DNA of 64,000 nucleotides from Ewingella sp049889095 (GTDB lineage: Bacteria; Pseudomonadota; Gammaproteobacteria; Enterobacterales; Enterobacteriaceae): NCBI GenBank assembly GCA_049889095.1, contig JBLJFK010000011.1. One strand, given 5' to 3'. The position numbers and the translations under genes were made by a program. Shown here in pieces: positions 40,383-49,536 of the stretch; position 1 is the first letter of the stretch, and each line of letters begins with the position of its first letter. The notes below the pieces were generated by a model that saw only the letters and a program-made list of their open reading frames with translations, did not search any database and was not told the DNA's origin.

Positions 40383-42332
40383 ATGGGAAATAGAACAGGT
40401 CTGTCACAACGCATTGAAAACCTAAAAGTCGGTACCAAACTTGGATTGGGTTTTGGTTTGGTGCTGGCCATCGCCGTGGTGATCGCCATTGTGGGTATGG
40501 TGAAGTTCAAAGATATTAGCAATCGGGCCGAAAAAGTGGATTTCAGTAACCAAATGAATACGTTACTGAATGAAGCTCGCCTCAGCCGCACGTTATATCA
40601 GCTCAATTACAACCCTGACTATCTGGCTAAAAATCAGCTCATCATCGCTGAATTGCAAAAGCTCATCGATTCGTCGAAAGGCCGGCTGGTTTGGGACGCA
40701 CAAAGCCAGGCCAATCTCGATCAAGTTCCGGTAAAGATAAAAGAGTACGACCAGGCCCAGGAAGCGTTTAAAAAAGCGGTGGCTGAAAAAGACGCCGTGC
40801 GCAAAAGCTGGAATCTGTCGGAAACAGAAGATGTAGTCAAACGTCTGCAGGAACAACTGCGGGTAGAAGATGCCGATCCAGTCATCCGCCTTTCGTTAGC
40901 CCAAGTGGTTCAGAAATTGATCAGCGTACGTTATTACGTGCGCGGCCTATTGCTAAATATGGATAAGGAATCCGAAAGCACACTGCTGAAAGCCATTGAT
41001 GACACCCAAACCAATGCTAAAAATCTTAACGCCCTGTTACTGCCTAACCAGCAGGAAACGCTGGCACCGCTGATGTCCGCGCTGGCAACCTACAAAACCC
41101 ACGTTGTCGCCTATATGCCCGCTTACCAGCGTGAACAACAGAATTCACAGGTGTTGTCGGTAAAAGCGACTGAAATGTCCGCACTGGTCAGCAAAATATT
41201 TAAACACGAGCTGGATAGCACGCATCAGGATATCAGTAAGGCGCTGTTAATGATGGTGATAATTGCCCTGATAGCGCTGTTTATCGGTGCACTGATCGCC
41301 TGGCGCATTACCCGTCAAATCACTCATCCGCTGCGCGCTACGCTGGCGACGGCTGAGCTGATTGCCAAAGGTGACCTGACGGCGGCGCAGTCTACACCGC
41401 GTCGCGATGAGCTGGGCATGCTGATGAATGCGGTGGCCGGGATGAGCCAGAATCTGCGCAATATGATTGGCGAAATCCGCATGGGAGTTGGCCAGGTGTC
41501 CCACGCTGCTGCCGAAATTGCGGCGGGGAACACGGATTTGTCCTCACGAACCGAGCAACAGGCAGCCGCTGTCGAAGAGACCGCCGCCAGCATGGAGCAG
41601 TTGAGTTCAACCGTGAAACAGAATGCCGAGAATGCCCACCATGCCAGCAAGCTGGCGTCGGAAGCCTCGCAAACGGCGACGCTCGGTGGCAAGCAGGTTA
41701 GTGATGTGGTCGTCACCATGCAGCAAATTTCTGGCAGCTCAAAGCGTATTGCCGAAATTACCTCAGTGATCAACGGTATCGCCTTCCAGACCAATATTTT
41801 GGCGCTCAACGCCGCAGTAGAGGCCGCACGAGCAGGCGAACAGGGCCGTGGATTCTCCGTCGTGGCCTCCGAAGTGCGATCACTGGCGCAGCGCAGCGCG
41901 CAGGCAGCCAAAGAGATCGAAGGGCTGATCGCAGAGTCAGTTGAGCGCGTAAACACCGGAGCCAAACTGGTCGAAAATACCGGCCGCACCATGCAGGACA
42001 TCGTACAGTCGGTAACTCACGTGCGCGACATCATGGGAGAAATTGCGTCGGCATCCGATGAACAAAGCCGTGGGATCGCGCAAATATCTCTGGCCATTGT
42101 TGAAATGGACAGCACCACCCAACAGAACGCCGCACTGGTAGAACAATCGTCCGCAGCGGCAGATTCGCTGGAAGATCAATCCCGCGTGCTGACCAATGCA
42201 GTGTCTGTATTCAAGCTGTCAGAGAATGACAATTTCGTTACGTCTGATGTTAAGCGTGCGGCGCCAGCTAAACTTCTTGCTGCAGCGCCTCGCACAGTCG
42301 GCACAGAGCAAGGAAACTGGGAGACATTTTAG
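40383..42332 (+). CDS. Methyl-accepting chemotaxis protein with NWETF tail
   Basis: This 649-aa transmembrane chemoreceptor has helix 1 (residues about 20-42), a long all-helical periplasmic domain (about 45-285, size and helical nature as in helical-bimodular sensors), helix 2 (about 286-307), HAMP (308-360) and a signalling domain with the hairpin tip GIAFQTNILALNAAVEAARAGEQGRGFSVVASEVR. Glutamine/glutamate methylation sites lie around EEQAAAVEETAASMEQL. It ends exactly in NWETF, the pentapeptide that docks CheR and CheB in E. coli high-abundance receptors. The ligand is unknown. Tricarboxylates or organic acids are the known ligands of similar sensors, which is inference only. Confidence 0.93.
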   Translation: MGNRTGLSQRIENLKVGTKLGLGFGLVLAIAVVIAIVGMVKFKDISNRAEKVDFSNQMNTLLNEARLSRTLYQLNYNPDYLAKNQLIIAELQKLIDSSKGRLVWDAQSQANLDQVPVKIKEYDQAQEAFKKAVAEKDAVRKSWNLSETEDVVKRLQEQLRVEDADPVIRLSLAQVVQKLISVRYYVRGLLLNMDKESESTLLKAIDDTQTNAKNLNALLLPNQQETLAPLMSALATYKTHVVAYMPAYQREQQNSQVLSVKATEMSALVSKIFKHELDSTHQDISKALLMMVIIALIALFIGALIAWRITRQITHPLRATLATAELIAKGDLTAAQSTPRRDELGMLMNAVAGMSQNLRNMIGEIRMGVGQVSHAAAEIAAGNTDLSSRTEQQAAAVEETAASMEQLSSTVKQNAENAHHASKLASEASQTATLGGKQVSDVVVTMQQISGSSKRIAEITSVINGIAFQTNILALNAAVEAARAGEQGRGFSVVASEVRSLAQRSAQAAKEIEGLIAESVERVNTGAKLVENTGRTMQDIVQSVTHVRDIMGEIASASDEQSRGIAQISLAIVEMDSTTQQNAALVEQSSAAADSLEDQSRVLTNAVSVFKLSENDNFVTSDVKRAAPAKLLAAAPRTVGTEQGNWETF

Positions 42333-42432
42333 GGCGCAGATAACCTGAGATACGACGGGTGAACCGCAACATCGAGGATTTCGGAAGAAGGGTGTTGGGT
42401 TCGGGGAAGTCTTGGGTTCAGAGAGAGATAAA

Positions 42433-42468
42433 GTTAACGGCCAGCCCTGCGAAGGGCTGGCCGTTAAC
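42433..42468. terminator. Perfect 16-bp hairpin between convergent genes
   Basis: GTTAACGGCCAGCCCT pairs with its exact complement around a GCGA loop, between the chemoreceptor and yibL stops. It has no long T-run on either side, so it may work as a convergent barrier with weak termination. Confidence 0.65.
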
Positions 42469-42471
42469 ACA

Positions 42472-42834
42472 TCAGAACGCTTTTTTAGCGTAACCGGTTA
42501 CTACTTTCAAGCCCATTTCACGGCCCAACGCCGTCATCGGGTGAACCACCACGATACCGCGCACAACTTTCTTCAGCGTGCCCATATCGGCCTGCTCTTT
42601 TTTAGTAATTTCACGGCTGTGCGGCAGCGTTGCCAGCTTCTGCGCTTCCGCACTCAGCTTGACGACACGCACGTCTTTCAGACGGGCGATTTCAGCAGCC
42701 AGTTTCTCTTTTTCGTCTTCATGCCTGGAAATCAGTTCAGAATTGCCCTGCTGGATAACAGTGGCATCTTTGTGATTCAGTGCGTCCAGCCTGTCGCTAA
42801 GGCGTTTAATTTCAGTTTTTTCGATTTCTTTCAT
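42472..42834 (-). CDS. yibL: YibL family protein (DUF2810)
   Basis: This 120-aa cytosolic protein has the same length as E. coli YibL and shares KRLSDRLDAL, AEIARLKDV and ITKKEQADMGTLKKVVRGIVVVHPMTALGREMGL. It is charged, with a coiled-coil first half. YibL associates with ribosomes in E. coli; its role is unclear. I start at ATG 42834; in-frame upstream codons would overlap the MocR gene and lack similarity. In E. coli it follows mtlADR, and here it is 2.3 kb from mtlR. Confidence 0.9.
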   Translation of the reverse strand: MKEIEKTEIKRLSDRLDALNHKDATVIQQGNSELISRHEDEKEKLAAEIARLKDVRVVKLSAEAQKLATLPHSREITKKEQADMGTLKKVVRGIVVVHPMTALGREMGLKVVTGYAKKAF

Positions 42835-42898
42835 AGTGTTTTCGACCCGTGCGTGCCGCGTCGGCACGATGTTGCTCAAGATAATAGCGTCTAGTGTA

Positions 42899-44413
42899 TC
42901 AGGAAGTCCGCGTTTCATCAGCCAGCACGTCAGCCGTTGTTATTGCCAATCCCGGCGGCAGTCCGCTCATTTCACAGGCACGCTGCCCAAGACGTGCCAA
43001 CGCGGCGGTATAGCGGGCATTAAAAGGATAACAGCACGACAGTCGCAGGCCATTGCGGTAGCGCCCGCTCGGCGAATAAAGCGTGCCCGGCGTCATGCAG
43101 ATTTTCTCATCCAGCAACTGTTGGAACAGCACCACGGTGTCAACGGCGGCAGGAAAGTCCACCCAGAAAACAAAGCCGCCCATCGGCTGCGTCGCACGGG
43201 TACCCTGAGGAAAATAGCGGGCGATCAGCGCCCGTGCTTCATCGACCTGCGCGGCGTAGCGACGGCGCAGGGCCCGCAGATGGTGGTCGTAGCCGCCGGA
43301 TTCAAGAAACACCGCCAGCGTTTGCGACAGCAAAAAAGACTCCGACATCGAGGACATCGCCTTCAGCTTGCGCAGCTTCTCTGCAAAACGGCCACCGGCT
43401 ATCCAGCCAATACGAAAATCCGGTGCCAGTGTTTTGGTGAAGCTGGTGCAAAACAGCACCCAACCGTTTCGGTCGAAAGATTTTACCGCCGGGGAGAGTG
43501 CGTCGCTAAATTGGATCTCAGCGTAAAGGCCATCTTCAATCAGTGGCACCTGATGATCGTTCATCAGCTGGGCCAGCCGTTTTTTCGCTGCCAGCGGCAT
43601 GGTAAAGCCCAGCGGATTCTGCGCCGTAGGCATGGCAATCACCGCATTCAGGCGCTTTTCATTAAGCATCAACTCCAGCGCGTCCAGCGAGATACCGGTC
43701 TGCGGATCGGTGGGGATTTCCACCGCCTTTAGCCCCAGACTGGCCAGCAACGGCAGCAGATAAAAGTACGTTGGCGTCTCCAGCCCCACGCTGTCGCCTG
43801 GATTGGTCGTCACCCGCAGCGCCAGTTGCAGGGCTTCCATACAGCCATGCGTCAGGGTGATGTCCCCCGCTTCAAGCATCATACCCAGCCCCAAAGAGCG
43901 GCGGGCAATCTGCTGGCGCAGCGCAAGATTTCCCGGCGGCAGTGCGTACTGGCCGATGATATGCGGCTGACGACGCAGCAACGACGCCATGATGCGGCCC
44001 AGTTTGGCACCGGGGTAGAAATCATTAGCCTGCGGGCAGGCCAGCGAAAGATTGGTATAGGCCGGATTAATTTGTGCAGCAAACACGGTATCGATGAGAT
44101 CCAGAACGTCGCCAGCCGGTTCTGCGGCAGGCGCATGGGGTAGATGACGAACCTCCAGCGCCGGTAGCGCGGTACGCACATAGAAACCTGATTGTGGCCG
44201 GGCTTCGATAAGTCCGCGATCTTCCAGACGCCGGTAAGCCGCCACCACGGTATTGATGCTGACAGCATGGGTTTGGGCGCTGCGCCGCACTGACGGCAAG
44301 CGGCTGCCCGCAGGCAATGTGCCACGCCGAATGGCTTCGGCCAGATTATCGGCCAGCTGGTTATAGCGCGTATCGTTAGCAATGTCGGTGAGCGAGGTCA
44401 GCATATCGGCCAT
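42899..44413 (-). CDS. MocR-type regulator (GntR HTH fused to aminotransferase fold)
   Basis: This 504-aa protein joins an N-terminal GntR winged helix (YNQLADNLAEAIRRGTLPAGSRLPSVR...SINTVVAAYRRLEDRGLIEARPQSGFYV) to a class I aminotransferase-like domain. The PLP lysine is in CTSFTKTLAPDFRIGW, and the AQNPLG and EDGLYAE motifs are present. MocR proteins usually regulate a divergent neighbour, here the LysE-type exporter gene 142 bp away. The pairing suggests amino-acid control of export. Confidence 0.92.
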   Translation of the reverse strand: MADMLTSLTDIANDTRYNQLADNLAEAIRRGTLPAGSRLPSVRRSAQTHAVSINTVVAAYRRLEDRGLIEARPQSGFYVRTALPALEVRHLPHAPAAEPAGDVLDLIDTVFAAQINPAYTNLSLACPQANDFYPGAKLGRIMASLLRRQPHIIGQYALPPGNLALRQQIARRSLGLGMMLEAGDITLTHGCMEALQLALRVTTNPGDSVGLETPTYFYLLPLLASLGLKAVEIPTDPQTGISLDALELMLNEKRLNAVIAMPTAQNPLGFTMPLAAKKRLAQLMNDHQVPLIEDGLYAEIQFSDALSPAVKSFDRNGWVLFCTSFTKTLAPDFRIGWIAGGRFAEKLRKLKAMSSMSESFLLSQTLAVFLESGGYDHHLRALRRRYAAQVDEARALIARYFPQGTRATQPMGGFVFWVDFPAAVDTVVLFQQLLDEKICMTPGTLYSPSGRYRNGLRLSCCYPFNARYTAALARLGQRACEMSGLPPGLAITTADVLADETRTS

Positions 44414-44555
44414 GGTGTCAGTTCCGCAAAAGTGGATAGGTACAGTTTATTTTTCATTCAACTGTAACCATGACAATAGCGTATTTTTGGTTCTGTTACC
44501 TAATCCTCTGACTGCTTACTCTGTGTGGACAGACTTTAGATACCAAGGAATAGAA

Positions 44556-45164
44556 ATGCTGGATACCGCTTTTGTCAGTTACGTCACCGTGATGTCGATT
44601 ACGCCAGGCCCGAACAATTTGCTACTGGCCGCATCGGGTGTCAATTTCGGACTGCGCCGCAGCGTGCCGATGATGCTGGGGATCACGCTCGGCTGCGTCG
44701 TGCAGTGCGCGCTGATGACCTCGATGCTGGCGATTTTACTCAGTTGGATGAACGCGGTGCGTCTGCCGATGGCGGTGGTGGGCTGCACGTATCTGTTTTG
44801 GCTGTCGTGGAAAATCTACCGTTCCGGCACACCGAAAGAAGGCGAGACACAGCAGCCGATGAATTTGGTCGGCGGTGCGCTGTTTCAGGCGATCAACCCA
44901 AAAGCGTGGCTAATGGCGACCAACGTGGCCATTCTGTTTACGCCACCGAACGGCAATATGCTGCATCACACACTGCTGATTTGCGTCGGTTTCGCGCTGA
45001 TCAACCTTCCGTGCATTCTGGTGTGGGTGTTGATGGGGGACAGGTTACGTCAGGCGTTACGTGTTGAGTGGAAGCTGAAACTGTTCAATACGATCATGGG
45101 CGGCATGATGGCGCTCACCGCACTGTGGCTGCTGGTTGGCGAAGTGCGTCATGCGCTGCAGTAG
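44556..45164 (+). CDS. LysE/RhtB-family amino-acid exporter
   Basis: This 202-aa membrane protein has about six spans, with the family block VMSITPGPNNLLLAASGVNFGLRRSVPMMLGITLGC and FQAINPKAWLMATN. It is divergent from a MocR regulator, a common arrangement for cysteine/O-acetylserine or other amino-acid exporters. AAGGA precedes ATG 44556; upstream in-frame codons lie in the promoter region. It ends three bases from the convergent mtlR stop. Confidence 0.9.
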   Translation: MLDTAFVSYVTVMSITPGPNNLLLAASGVNFGLRRSVPMMLGITLGCVVQCALMTSMLAILLSWMNAVRLPMAVVGCTYLFWLSWKIYRSGTPKEGETQQPMNLVGGALFQAINPKAWLMATNVAILFTPPNGNMLHHTLLICVGFALINLPCILVWVLMGDRLRQALRVEWKLKLFNTIMGGMMALTALWLLVGEVRHALQ

Positions 45165-45167
45165 GCA

Positions 45168-45770
45168 TCAGCGCTGAACCGGTGATAAACGTGACGGCTG
45201 CTGATTACTGATGTGTGCAAGCAAACCGGTGACTGAAAGTACCATGGTGGAACGGACGATTTGCTGATAACGCTGGCGCTGCATGACGATAAGCGATTCG
45301 TCGGCTTCGCCGGGCTTGAGGAAGGTTGGCGCTGGAGGCAGCTCAGTCACGCAATGCAGCTCACCAAAAGGGCCGAGGATCTCGTCATCGGTGAAGCGGT
45401 AATCTTCACCGTCGTAATTCAGCTCTTCACGTAGAGCCATCAGCAGTTCAGCATCTTCATATTCATGACGGCTGATCACGCCGAGCGCGTAAATCAGTTT
45501 CAGACGTACGGTTAAATCGCCCAGTGGGCCACTCCCGTTCAGCAAAGGTTCAACGGCATATTTGACGGCGTAATCGTCTTTACGAAATACCTGCACCACC
45601 AGAATATCCAGTGCTTCCGCCAGCAATTCCACGGCCGTCATTAGAAAGCTGCGCACAGTTTTCCCTGCGTTCAGCTTCTCCAGTACCCGGTTTTCAAACG
45701 CCTGTGCTTTTTCCATCGAGTTACTTACTTTGAGAATCGCGTCATGGATTACGGCTTCAGGTGTGTCCAT
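45168..45770 (-). CDS. mtlR: Mannitol operon repressor MtlR
   Basis: This 200-aa all-helical protein matches E. coli MtlR (195 aa): AFENRVLEKLNAGKTVRSFLMTAVELL, VQVFRKDDYAVKYAVEPLL, GPLGDLTVRLKLIYALGVISRHEYEDAELLMALREELN. MtlR represses mtlADR by an unusual mechanism because it has no classical HTH. It is the last gene of mtlADR, 92 bp after mtlD, with a hairpin in the gap. Confidence 0.95.
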   Translation of the reverse strand: MDTPEAVIHDAILKVSNSMEKAQAFENRVLEKLNAGKTVRSFLMTAVELLAEALDILVVQVFRKDDYAVKYAVEPLLNGSGPLGDLTVRLKLIYALGVISRHEYEDAELLMALREELNYDGEDYRFTDDEILGPFGELHCVTELPPAPTFLKPGEADESLIVMQRQRYQQIVRSTMVLSVTGLLAHISNQQPSRLSPVQR

Positions 45771-45797
45771 AACGCCTCTGCTATCATCCGTGAAAAG

Positions 45798-45829
45798 CAG
45801 GTATCGGGCAGAAATTGCTGCCTGATACC
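45798..45829 (-). terminator. Intercistronic hairpin between mtlD and mtlR
   Basis: GGTATCAGGCAG and CTGCCCGATACC (minus strand) make a 12-bp stem with one wobble and a six-base loop, followed by TGCTTTT. It could act as a partial terminator that lowers mtlR relative to mtlAD. Confidence 0.5.
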
Positions 45830-45862
45830 GCCTGGTTTACCTGGTATTGGCTTGGGTATTAT

Positions 45863-47011
45863 TTAGTGCATTTTCTCGTAGATGCTGACGGCCTGAGCGA
45901 CAACTTCACCGTCCTCCGGCAGACCTGACACCTGCGCCAGCGCGGCTTTTGGTCCCAGTTTCGCCAGCAGAGCTCCCCACTCTTTTGCCTGCTGATCTTC
46001 ATCACTGCGGTAATGCATAGCAGCGGCGATACCGATCACCAGATTGTTGTGTGGCAGGCGATATTCCAGCGTGCCGAGCAGAGGTTTGATCAAACGATCG
46101 CCCGCACTGAGTTTGCGCAGCGGTTGGCGGCCAACGCGTTCAACATCATCATGCAGGTAAGGATTTTCAAAACGTGAGATGATTTTTTCGATATAAGCGA
46201 AGTGTTTTTCCGGGTCGAAACCGTAACGGTTGATCAGCACCTGACCACTCTCTTCCATCGCGCCGCGCACCACCAGACGGACTTTCTCGTCCAGAATCGC
46301 GTCCCGGATGGTTGCGTGACCGGCCTGCTGACCGAGATACGCGGTAATGGCATGGCCGGTGTTGAGCGTAAAGAGTTTGCGCTCAACGAAGGCCATCAGA
46401 TTGTCTGTCGGTTCCATACCCGCGATTGCCGGCAACGAACCTTTAAACTGAGTCTGATCGACAATCCACTCGCTGAAGGTTTCAACGGTGACTTCCAGCG
46501 GATCGGTGGTCCCGGCAGCCGCCGGCGGCACAATGCGGTCAACCGCAGAGTCAACGAAACCGACGTGGGCTTCAACCCAGACTTTCTCATCCTCCGGCAG
46601 TGCGTTGAATACGTGCTGTTTGAACTGGCTGGTACCGCGCACCATGTTTTCACAGGCGATGATATTGAGCGGGGATTCATTACCCTGCTGATGACGCAGA
46701 ACCAGACCTTTGGCGACGTTCGGTGCAATTTTTTCCAACACGGTCGGGCCAACGGCGGTGGTCACTAAATCAACGTCAGCAATCAGATTAATAGCATCCT
46801 GACCGGCACTGTTGACAGCATTAACATTTTTGACAGGCTCAACGCTCGCCTGCTCACCGACAACGTGTACATCATAACTCTGGCGACTGTTCAGTGCGTC
46901 GAGTAACACCGGGCTGACGTCAGCAAAGGTCAGCTCAACGCCGGCATCGGCCAGTAATTTACCGATGAAACCGCGGCCAATGTTACCTGCGCCAAAATGT
47001 AATGCTTTCAT
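45863..47011 (-). CDS. mtlD: Mannitol-1-phosphate 5-dehydrogenase MtlD
   Basis: The enzyme oxidises mannitol 1-phosphate to fructose 6-phosphate with NAD. At 382 aa it equals E. coli MtlD. The N-terminal Rossmann motif HFGAGNIGRGFIG and the catalytic segment KLFTLNTGHAITAYLG are present. ATG 47011 has AAGGA at six bases; an adjacent ATG at 47014 is possible but badly spaced. The gene is separated from mtlA by an ERIC-like repeat. Confidence 0.96.
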   Translation of the reverse strand: MKALHFGAGNIGRGFIGKLLADAGVELTFADVSPVLLDALNSRQSYDVHVVGEQASVEPVKNVNAVNSAGQDAINLIADVDLVTTAVGPTVLEKIAPNVAKGLVLRHQQGNESPLNIIACENMVRGTSQFKQHVFNALPEDEKVWVEAHVGFVDSAVDRIVPPAAAGTTDPLEVTVETFSEWIVDQTQFKGSLPAIAGMEPTDNLMAFVERKLFTLNTGHAITAYLGQQAGHATIRDAILDEKVRLVVRGAMEESGQVLINRYGFDPEKHFAYIEKIISRFENPYLHDDVERVGRQPLRKLSAGDRLIKPLLGTLEYRLPHNNLVIGIAAAMHYRSDEDQQAKEWGALLAKLGPKAALAQVSGLPEDGEVVAQAVSIYEKMH

Positions 47012-47127
47012 CATATTTCCTTCAAATCGAAGATCATTATTGAGATAAAGCTGGGGAGCCGCCCGGCTCCGAATCAACAAGCGGGTCTCGTAAGACCCGC
47101 TGAGTGACGCTCTAGTTCCCTTCATAC

Positions 47128-47226
47128 TTGAAGCCGCAGCGGCGTTAGCAGCTCTCGTTCACCCGAATCACTGACCTATGTCAGCTCGTCGGGACTCCCT
47201 CGTTTGCCGCCTTGCTGCAACTTCAA
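47128..47226. repeat. ERIC-like palindromic repeat between mtlA and mtlD
   Basis: Ends TTGAAGCCGCAGC and GCTGCAACTTCAA are inverted repeats matching at 11 of 13 positions. The centre has nested stems CCCGA/TCGGG and CTGAC/GTCAG. This is the general plan of enterobacterial ERIC repeats and their extended Serratia/Yersinia forms. It is transcribed in the mtl mRNA and could guide RNase processing of the polycistronic message. Confidence 0.75.
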
Positions 47227-47271
47227 TAATTTTGGGTAATGATCAGGAGCCTTCCGGCTCCGAATCATTAA

Positions 47272-49185
47272 TTAACCGCGAAGAATACTCAGAACTTCTT
47301 CAACGCTGGTGGTGTTCGCCAGGCGTTCAATCACACCCTCTTCGTCCAACGCCGTGGTCAATTTAGTGATCACGTTGATGTGCTCATTATTACGCGCCGC
47401 GATACCAATAACCAGACGGGCTGAGTCATCTTCATCTTCACCCCAGTGAATGCCCGCCGGATACTGGCAGAATACGATACCGGTCTTCAGTACGCGATCT
47501 TTGGCTTCAATGGTACCGTGTGGCACAGCAATAGATTCACCCAGGTAGGTAGAAGTCAGCTGTTCGCGGGCCAGCATTGCTTCAACATATTCAGGTTGTA
47601 CATAACCGCCTTTTACCAGTTGCTCACCGGCAAAACGGATGGCTTGTTCTTTGCTGGTTGCCTGCAGGCCGAGGAAGATATTAGCTTCGCTCAGGCGGAA
47701 CAGGTTTTCGTTTTCCTGCTCTGATACCAAGCTGTCGCTCAGCGTGGTATTCACTTTCTCTTTGTACTGGCTGGTTTTATTCACCGCAACCAGACGGGCA
47801 GTCAGGTCAGTATACAGGCCACTGTCGAGGAAGTTGGTGAGCGAGATGTGTTGCGCATGTGGCACCTGACGCATTGCACGTTCGGTCAAATCACGGTGAG
47901 TGATAACCAGATCCACGTCGTCCGGCAGGCTGTTGATGGCGCTGTTGGTGACGCTGATGATGGTCAGACCCGCATCCTGCACTTTCTTGCGCAGCACACC
48001 GGCACCCATGGCACTGGAACCCATGCCAGCATCACAGGCTACGATAATTTTACGGACAGTAGACAGGTCGCCCGCCACGCCAGCGGCAGACGTTTTTCCA
48101 CCTTTAGATTCGGCTTTCATATCCTGCATGCGACGGGTTGCGTCGTCCAGATCGTCGCCTTCTTTCGCTTTGGTGGTTTTCAGCAAGAATGCAGAGACCA
48201 CGAAAGAGACCGCGAACGCCGCCACGATAGCAGCAATGTTGGCGAAGTAAGCACCTTTTGGCGTCATCGCCAGTACGGCCAGGATGGACCCCGGAGAAGC
48301 CGGAGATACCAGACCCCCGTTGAGTACGGTCAGCGTGAATACGCCAGTCATACCGCCCAGAATCACAGCCAGTAAAAGGCGTGGATTCATCAGCACGTAT
48401 GGGAAGTAAATTTCGTGGATACCACCGAAGAAATGAATGATTGCCGCACCGCCCGCAGACTGCTTGGCACTGCCACGACCGAAGAACATATAGGCCATCA
48501 GAACGCCCATACCCGGACCTGGGTTCGCTTCGATCAGGAAGAAGATGGACTTACCGGTTTCCGTTGCCTGCTGGATACCCAGCGGAGAGAAGATCCCGTG
48601 GTTGATGGCGTTATTGAGGAACAGGATTTTCGCCGGTTCAACAAAGATAGAGGCCAGCGGCAGCAGGTTATGAATAACCATGATGTGTACGCCAGCGGCC
48701 AGCCCTTTAGATAAGGCTTCTACCAACGGGCCGATTGCCAGGAAGGCCAGAATTGCCAACAGCATACCGATGATACCGGCTGAGAAGTTGTTAACCAGCA
48801 TCTCGAAGCCGCTTTTGATTTTACCGTCAACCCAACGGTCAAAGCGTTTGATACACCAGCCGCCCAGTGGGCCACCAATCATCGCGCCGAGGAACATCGG
48901 CATATCAGTACCGACAATCACACCCATTACCGTGATTGCGCCGACTACACCACCGCGATCGCCAGCAACCAGACGACCACCGGTGAAACCGATCAGTAGT
49001 GGCAGGAGATAAGTGATCATCGGGCCGACCAGTTTCGCTAATGTTGCATTAGGGATCCAGCCGGTAGGAATGAACAACGCAGTAATGATACCCCAGGCAA
49101 TGAATGCCCCGATGTTAGGCATCACCATATTACTCAGGAAACGGCCAAAGTTTTGAACTCCGACCTTAACGTTTGGTGAAAGCAT
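47272..49185 (-). CDS. mtlA: PTS mannitol transporter subunit EIICBA (MtlA)
   Basis: This 637-aa protein imports and phosphorylates mannitol. The EIIC membrane part spans residues 1-345. EIIB has the phosphocysteine Cys384 in VACDAGMGSSAMG, the same number as in E. coli. EIIA has the phosphohistidine His556 in VPHGTIEAKD. AGGGGT lies seven bases before ATG 49185, preferred over a GTG three codons upstream. It is the first gene of mtlADR and has several CRP-like sites upstream. Confidence 0.97.
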   Translation of the reverse strand: MLSPNVKVGVQNFGRFLSNMVMPNIGAFIAWGIITALFIPTGWIPNATLAKLVGPMITYLLPLLIGFTGGRLVAGDRGGVVGAITVMGVIVGTDMPMFLGAMIGGPLGGWCIKRFDRWVDGKIKSGFEMLVNNFSAGIIGMLLAILAFLAIGPLVEALSKGLAAGVHIMVIHNLLPLASIFVEPAKILFLNNAINHGIFSPLGIQQATETGKSIFFLIEANPGPGMGVLMAYMFFGRGSAKQSAGGAAIIHFFGGIHEIYFPYVLMNPRLLLAVILGGMTGVFTLTVLNGGLVSPASPGSILAVLAMTPKGAYFANIAAIVAAFAVSFVVSAFLLKTTKAKEGDDLDDATRRMQDMKAESKGGKTSAAGVAGDLSTVRKIIVACDAGMGSSAMGAGVLRKKVQDAGLTIISVTNSAINSLPDDVDLVITHRDLTERAMRQVPHAQHISLTNFLDSGLYTDLTARLVAVNKTSQYKEKVNTTLSDSLVSEQENENLFRLSEANIFLGLQATSKEQAIRFAGEQLVKGGYVQPEYVEAMLAREQLTSTYLGESIAVPHGTIEAKDRVLKTGIVFCQYPAGIHWGEDEDDSARLVIGIAARNNEHINVITKLTTALDEEGVIERLANTTSVEEVLSILRG

Positions 49186-49359
49186 AAAACGCACCCCTAT
49201 TGATACGCGCTAACAATAAGAGCGCGTTATATCTGTTAATTATCGGTGACGGTTAATACGGATCTTTGTGCCACTGCTTTAAAAATCCGTCCGTCGAATT
49301 GCTGTCTGCGAGGCGGACTCTACCACGTGATTATGACACCGCGCAGCCAGAGCGCGAGA

Positions 49360-49375
49360 TGTGAGCAAGATCACC
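49360..49375. promoter_or_regulatory. CRP-like site (mtl region 1)
   Basis: TGTGA-GCAAGA-TCACC matches the CRP half-sites with one mismatch in the second half. It is the site nearest the mtlA start but one. Confidence 0.65.
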
Positions 49376-49403
49376 TCCAACACCCCACCACACATCCATT
49401 TCT

Positions 49404-49419
49404 GGTGATGTAGATCACA
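49404..49419. promoter_or_regulatory. CRP-like site (mtl region 2)
   Basis: GGTGA-TGTAGA-TCACA matches the CRP consensus with one mismatch in the first half and has an A-rich flank. Confidence 0.65.
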
Positions 49420-49476
49420 AAATTGACCTAAAAACCAATCAATGCGCTCAAAAAACGCACGCAACCATAATTAAAA

Positions 49477-49492
49477 TGTGATGAGCATCACT
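49477..49492. promoter_or_regulatory. CRP-like site (mtl region 3)
   Basis: TGTGA-TGAGCA-TCACT has a perfect first half, one mismatch in the second, and is flanked by AAAA and TTTT as in strong CRP sites. Confidence 0.75.
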
Positions 49493-49520
49493 ATTTTCTG
49501 GTAAAGCATTGTTATTAAAA

Positions 49521-49536
49521 TGTGACGTCCGTCACA
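49521..49536. promoter_or_regulatory. CRP-like site (mtl region 4)
   Basis: TGTGA-CGTCCG-TCACA has both half-sites perfect, with AAA flanks. It is the best CRP match in the window. Confidence 0.8.
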
